Source: Candidatus Scalindua sp. SCAELEC01
Lineage (GTDB): Bacteria > Planctomycetota > Brocadiia > Brocadiales > Scalinduaceae
Direction of reading: 5' to 3'
Length of the DNA stretch: 57,452 nt
Assembly (NCBI GenBank): GCA_004282745.1
Contig: SHMT01000030.1
Span: 1-57,452, forward strand
In this document: positions 53,862 through 57,452 of the stretch, in pieces
Numbering within the stretch: the first letter of the stretch is position 1
Layout: every line of letters begins with the position of its first letter
The notes under the pieces: model-generated
What the model saw: only the letters and a program-made list of their open reading frames with translations
Database searches by the model: none
What the model was told of the DNA's origin: nothing
Made by a program: the position numbers and the translations under genes

Positions 53862-54116
53862 AGGTGTGGCAATTAATGCAGTATACATCATCTTTACCAA
53901 ATTGTGATTGAACTATTTTGTGTTCCCACCAATAGTTCCAAATAATATGAAATTGATAGGAACAACGAACCGAGAGAAACAGTACGGCCAATTGTTGAAA
54001 TAAGTTTGTATTCATTTGGAACAATTCTATATAATCGACGGTGTAAGATATCGACCACAGAGGTATACCTTTTTCGATCTTGAGATTCGTTCGAAACTTC
54101 GGTAAGGAAATATTGC

Positions 54117-54437
54117 ATGCTGCAAAAATATATAAGATATTGCACAAAGAAAGTGTTGGATGCTTCTAACATTGGGACTTCAAATATAGGGAGTGAGATG
54201 CTTGCAGAAAAACAGGAGATTGGCTTCAAGGCTGGGCCCGGAGTCATAAGTCACGATGAAGCAAAAGATCTTGTCCTCTCTGAGGTTAAGAAATATTTTA
54301 AATCAGAAATAATAAAGCACAAGGATTTTGACGAACGCCTAACACATAAGGCTGTAGGGGGTACAAGATGTCGCGTTACTGATAAATTTAACCCACCCCA
54401 AACCAGATCTTGCCTGTTTCATCAATATGTATCCTGA
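54117..54437 (+). CDS. Small protein of unknown function
   Basis: 106 aa; the ATG at 54117 follows AAGGA with 8-nt spacing, the main support for it. Residues 28-80 (LAEKQEIGFKAGPGVISHDE, then KKYFKSEIIKHKDFDERLTH) are protein-like. The end overlaps the convergent ORF at 54388 by 50 bp and reads oddly, so the gene may be truncated at its 3' end. Confidence 0.4.
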   Translation: MLQKYIRYCTKKVLDASNIGTSNIGSEMLAEKQEIGFKAGPGVISHDEAKDLVLSEVKKYFKSEIIKHKDFDERLTHKAVGGTRCRVTDKFNPPQTRSCLFHQYVS

Positions 54438-54684
54438 TATAGATTCTCCCAGAATCAATGTAGGAATGCAGTTCTGTATAATTCTCTAAAACAAAGGCGA
54501 TGAAGTCGGGTCGCTTCATTTCAATTGAGAGCATTTGTTTCAATTCATTGAGATAAGTTTTTTCATCAAATTTGTACTTACTCAGTTGTTCTTGATAATT
54601 GCCTAACTTATCAATGAAATTGAGAGAGAGTTGGTGAAAGCACGGTTTACTTGTTGGTTTACGCCAATTGGGATTAACTATCAT
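54388..54684 (-). CDS. Small hypothetical protein
   Basis: 98 aa; a weak AAAGAG precedes the ATG. The middle (LNELKQMLSIEMKRPDFIAF, then YTELHSYIDSGRIYIRIHID) looks folded, ending DETGKIWFGVG. I recognise no family. It overlaps the plus-strand ORF at its 3' end, and one of the pair may be spurious. Confidence 0.4.
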   Translation of the reverse strand: MIVNPNWRKPTSKPCFHQLSLNFIDKLGNYQEQLSKYKFDEKTYLNELKQMLSIEMKRPDFIAFVLENYTELHSYIDSGRIYIRIHIDETGKIWFGVG

Positions 54685-54933
54685 GGTGCTCTTTCTTTTA
54701 TCGTATGTCAGATGCTATGAGCTTGGAAATACTGAAATGTATCTTTCCTTTTGTTCTAAATTACTTGCCAGGATCTAAAACAGCGATTATACAATCTTGT
54801 TTTTATGATTGACAGCTTAAAGATCAAAAGCAATAATGACTTAGTCAACATAATCTATCGGGAAGCATAATAGCAGGATGAAATATTTTTTAGTACCAAT
54901 TTTTTGTGTTGATCTGGATTGATAGTGTAACCT

Positions 54934-55635
54934 ATGTGTATACAGCAGAAGTTAATGGAAGTGATTGAGGAACGCGTCTATTTTAAATCGAATGGTATGA
55001 AGATTGAGGGGATTATGTCCTATGATGAAGAGGCCATCAATCCATCAGCTCTTATTTTATGTCCACCCCATCCACATCTTGGTGGTGATATGGAGAATAA
55101 TGTAATTACAACACTTGCTAATGTATTTGCAGAGAGAGAGTGTGTTTCATTACGCTTTAACTATCGTGGCGTAGGTATGAGCGAAAGCCGTTTTGAAAAT
55201 GTTGCTGAGCTATACAATTACTGGGAAACTGTTTTAAACAAGGATGAATACGACGATGCATTGGTTGATGCAACCGCTGCACTTAAATTCCTTCAATCAG
55301 TTACAGGATCAGATGTTGTATATGCTATTGGATATTCATTTGGTGCAATAGTTGCGATGATGTTAAGTGTGAGGCATACGCAGATTAAGTCCTTTACACT
55401 CATCTCGTTACCTTTTGGAAGATTTAAGATTGATTTGTTAGCAGAATGCATGAAACCAAAGCTAATAGTTAGTGCAGACAATGATTTCTCCACGACTCTT
55501 GAGGAAGTTAAAAAAGGAGTTTTGGTAATGGCTGAGCCAAAGAGACTGGTAATTTTAGAAGAGTGTGACCACTTCTATATTGACAGAGAACACGATCTTG
55601 CTAACAGGATAATCGAATTTATTTCTTCAATTTGA
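54934..55635 (+). CDS. Alpha/beta hydrolase
   Basis: 233 aa, dienelactone-hydrolase-like. Strand-turn FNYRGVGMSES matches the oxyanion region, and the nucleophile elbow is GYSFGA (G-x-S-x-G). The acid is in SADNDF and the histidine in ECDHFYID. LCPPHPHLGGDMEN is the usual HPHP start of this subgroup. No signal peptide, so cytoplasmic. Substrate unknown. The start is uncertain: the ATG at 54955 is an alternative. It converges on parA, 11 bp apart. Confidence 0.85.
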   Translation: MCIQQKLMEVIEERVYFKSNGMKIEGIMSYDEEAINPSALILCPPHPHLGGDMENNVITTLANVFAERECVSLRFNYRGVGMSESRFENVAELYNYWETVLNKDEYDDALVDATAALKFLQSVTGSDVVYAIGYSFGAIVAMMLSVRHTQIKSFTLISLPFGRFKIDLLAECMKPKLIVSADNDFSTTLEEVKKGVLVMAEPKRLVILEECDHFYIDREHDLANRIIEFISSI

Positions 55636-55646
55636 AATTGTCTGCA

Positions 55647-56414
55647 TTATAATGCACTGAGCAATTCATCTCTAAAGCTTAGCATATCTCCGTTCACAGC
55701 AGTACTTTTTCCGTGTTCAATGAGAAGCTTATACATCTCGGCACTTTCAGGTATTTTAACAGAAGCTCGAATACTGGATTTAAAGACGGGGACCTGAAAT
55801 CCTGCTAATTTTTCACGAGCAGACCTACTAATCTTTCTTCTGTCATTTACCATGTTTGGTAATACCCCTTGAATTTTTAACTCAGGATTAATACGTTTTT
55901 TAATATCCAGAATTGCTTTATTAATTCTTTGTACCCCTTCTACCGAAAAGTCTTCTAATTGGGTTGGAATAATTACACGGTCTGAAGCCACTAACGAGTT
56001 TAAGGTCAGAATATTTAAAGAGGGGGGATTGTCGATCAAGATATAATCAAATTCCTTTTTTGTCTTATCCAAGAAATTTTTTAGTCGTATCTCTCGGTTT
56101 GGTTTGGAAGATAAGTATGAAATAACACTCCCTAAACCTGGACTAGAAGCTAAAACCCACAAATTAGCTCTTACTTCAGCAGCCATATCAAAAATACTGG
56201 GAAGGTTCTTCGATACGTAAACATCTTCTAAGGTATAGCTCTCTTCGTTAATTTCTAGTCCAAAATGAGACGACAAATTACCATTAGGATCATTGTCAAT
56301 AAGCAGGATTTTTTTATTGTCTGTGACTAATGAGCCCGCTAAATTAACGGTTATTGAGGTCTTTCCCACACCCCCTTTTAGGTTTGCAAGAGAAAAAACC
56401 ACACACTTTTTCAA
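55647..56414 (-). CDS. parA: ParA/Soj-family partition ATPase
   Basis: 255 aa from a TTG start 10 nt after AAGGAGA. The deviant Walker A is LKGGVGKTS with the signature lysine, LLIDNDPNGNLSSHFG is the A' motif (DNDPN instead of DxDPQ), and YILIDNPPSLNILTLN is Walker B. No N-terminal helix-turn-helix, so it is the chromosomal Soj or orphan type. No parB follows. It may position a chromosome or other cargo. Confidence 0.88.
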   Translation of the reverse strand: MKKCVVFSLANLKGGVGKTSITVNLAGSLVTDNKKILLIDNDPNGNLSSHFGLEINEESYTLEDVYVSKNLPSIFDMAAEVRANLWVLASSPGLGSVISYLSSKPNREIRLKNFLDKTKKEFDYILIDNPPSLNILTLNSLVASDRVIIPTQLEDFSVEGVQRINKAILDIKKRINPELKIQGVLPNMVNDRRKISRSAREKLAGFQVPVFKSSIRASVKIPESAEMYKLLIEHGKSTAVNGDMLSFRDELLSAL

Positions 56415-56738
56415 AATATATTCTCCTTAAATTAATCTAACTGGTTGCTCACTAATGAATAAGATACTATATGCTGATAAAAGTGTAACCTCTCGCATTA
56501 AAATATGCTAGGGTTTTTTATATTTATCCCTTGCTCTTTTTGCTCTATTTCTCTTATTCCGTTTTCAAAAAGCTCGGTGGTATGCCTTGGATTAGATAGT
56601 GTACGGTATTTCACCTTCTGGCAAACTTCCCTCCTCTAACTTTAATCTTGTTCATACCGATAATAAGAAATAAAAGCAGCTTTCAAATCTGATAGATGTA
56701 AAAATGAGAACGTAAAAAATAAGAATAACCCGTTAACT

Positions 56739-56885
56739 AGTGTCTGAACGAAAACCCTGTGTTTGAATGAAAAGTGCCCAGGTACAAGGCGCGTAACAAT
56801 TTAGTAACCGGAACGTACAATTGTACTTGAGGATTTCGAAATTATTGCAGCAACGTAGTAGATGGGTAGTTTTCGTTCAAACACT
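56739..56885 (+). mobile_element. MITE copy D (147 bp, TSD AACT)
   Basis: Same termini, length and central palindrome as copies A and B. AACT flanks it at 56735-56738 and 56886-56889. It lies in a gene-poor stretch between parA and the right end. The rest of 56415-56738 shows nothing. Confidence 0.9.
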
Positions 56886-56958
56886 AACTATGAGGCGTTA
56901 ACCATTAACGGTGTACTCTCATAGAAAGAATAACTAAGCATGAAAGTTTCTCTCCATT

Positions 56959-57141
56959 ATGATACCTGTTTATAGTTTGGCAAGATCAATAAACGATGAT
57001 GTTCGTAATCGGGAATTGTTTATCGCTAGTTGCCAGGTGAAAGAGACAATTGAAATCTGGAAAAAGAGAGCTAACTATGATTTACTTTGTGATGAGGCTC
57101 AAAGTATGGCAGAACTCTATATATTAAAACAGTATATTTAG
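56959..57141 (+). CDS. Short hypothetical ORF, possible remnant
   Basis: 60 aa (YSLARSINDDVRNRELFIAS, then MAELYILKQYI). Composition is protein-like, but no ribosome-binding site is clear. It may be the start of a decayed gene, since the DNA beyond it (57160-57300) also reads as protein-like in another frame. Confidence 0.3.
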   Translation: MIPVYSLARSINDDVRNRELFIASCQVKETIEIWKKRANYDLLCDEAQSMAELYILKQYI

Positions 57142-57452
57142 TGGTGTCACGAAGGATACATAAGTTGAAAAGAATTCATTCATACGGATTTCTTTACAAA
57201 ATATGGTGTAGATTCTAAGACTCAAATTTCAACTATTCTAAAACAGTGTAAAATAAAAAAGACAAAAACAAAATGTAATTATGAGGAAAATATATTTTAA
57301 GACGCAATATTTCAAATAGTTATAGATAGTTTTTGTACGGAAATTCCTAAGCGTAGTAATTGCAGCGGTTTATGTATGTGAGGAAGCAGTAGAAAACCTT
57401 GCAAAATGGGAATAGTACGATATAATACATTTCTATAAGTTGTTGTAACATA
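57142..57452 (+). other. Right-end stretch, only a coding-like scrap
   Basis: A stop-free run of about 43 codons after a TGA reads KEFIHTDFFTKYGVDSKTQI and continues to the TAA at about 57298, without a start codon. It could be the frameshifted continuation of the preceding ORF. Nothing else is seen before the window ends. Confidence 0.25.

Noticed and set aside
53836-54247. Two overlapping minus-strand ORFs of 103 and 117 codons
   Set aside because: Composition is not protein-like (Ser/Ile/Phe/Tyr-rich), no ribosome-binding site, and the opposite strand has a better-supported ORF.

Overview
The window reads like a low-GC chromosomal segment of a Gram-negative-type planctomycete. Several features fit an anammox-type (Brocadiales, Scalindua-like) bacterium: an unusual density of ammonium transporter (Amt) and PII genes, futalosine-type amidohydrolase chemistry, outer-membrane functions (lpxD, a porin-like barrel), secreted proteins with planctomycete-style modules, and many TPR proteins. 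This placement is inference. No hydrazine-metabolism gene, multihaem cytochrome, rRNA or tRNA was seen.

Layout. Positions 1-2.3 kb hold debris: a RAYT transposase cut at its HUH motif, a small PAS protein, a hairpin-rich intergenic repeat, and a lipoprotein gene split by a 147-bp MITE. Positions 2.4-8.8 kb are housekeeping (lpxD, a DUF2284 protein, thrC) plus a 777-residue protein with a glutamate-racemase-like core. Positions 9.2-21.5 kb form an ammonium island. A plus-strand amt-PII-amt cassette faces a minus-strand amt-PII-amt cassette. Between and beside them lie two paralogous atypical protein kinases, a metallophosphoesterase, a zinc-ribbon membrane protein with an internal duplication, and a third, divergent PII. 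Two near-identical sigma-54-like promoters precede the plus-strand amt and PII genes. Positions 21.5-23.1 kb contain a decayed IS110-type transposase. Positions 23.1-45 kb are mostly housekeeping: a porin-like barrel, panC, lgt, hflX, a glycosyltransferase, hemW, efp, a polyprenyl synthase, TPR proteins, a dynamin-like GTPase, ispF, serS, an amidohydrolase, an HtrA-type protease, a DUF2835 protein and glmS. Positions 45.4-53.9 kb hold plsC, two exported proteins and a giant secreted alkaline phosphatase with 11 cadherin-like repeats. The right end has two small ORFs, an alpha/beta hydrolase, parA and gene scraps.

Two dispersed repeat families are shared across the window. The first is a 144-147 bp MITE with 17-bp terminal inverted repeats; each of its four copies is flanked by a perfect 4-bp target duplication (AATT, AAAT, ATAT, AACT). 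One copy splits the lipoprotein gene, and removing it restores a 204-codon frame exactly. Another copy sits directly behind the -10 box of a putative promoter upstream of the third PII gene. The second is a 112-248 bp family bounded by TATACT/AGTATA that encodes two or three small hairpins, also four copies.

The genes of the ammonium island probably act together. Canonical and divergent Amts would admit or sense ammonium. PII proteins would gate the Amts according to nitrogen and energy state. The kinase, kinase and phosphoesterase genes could add a phosphorylation layer; that last link rests on gene order only.
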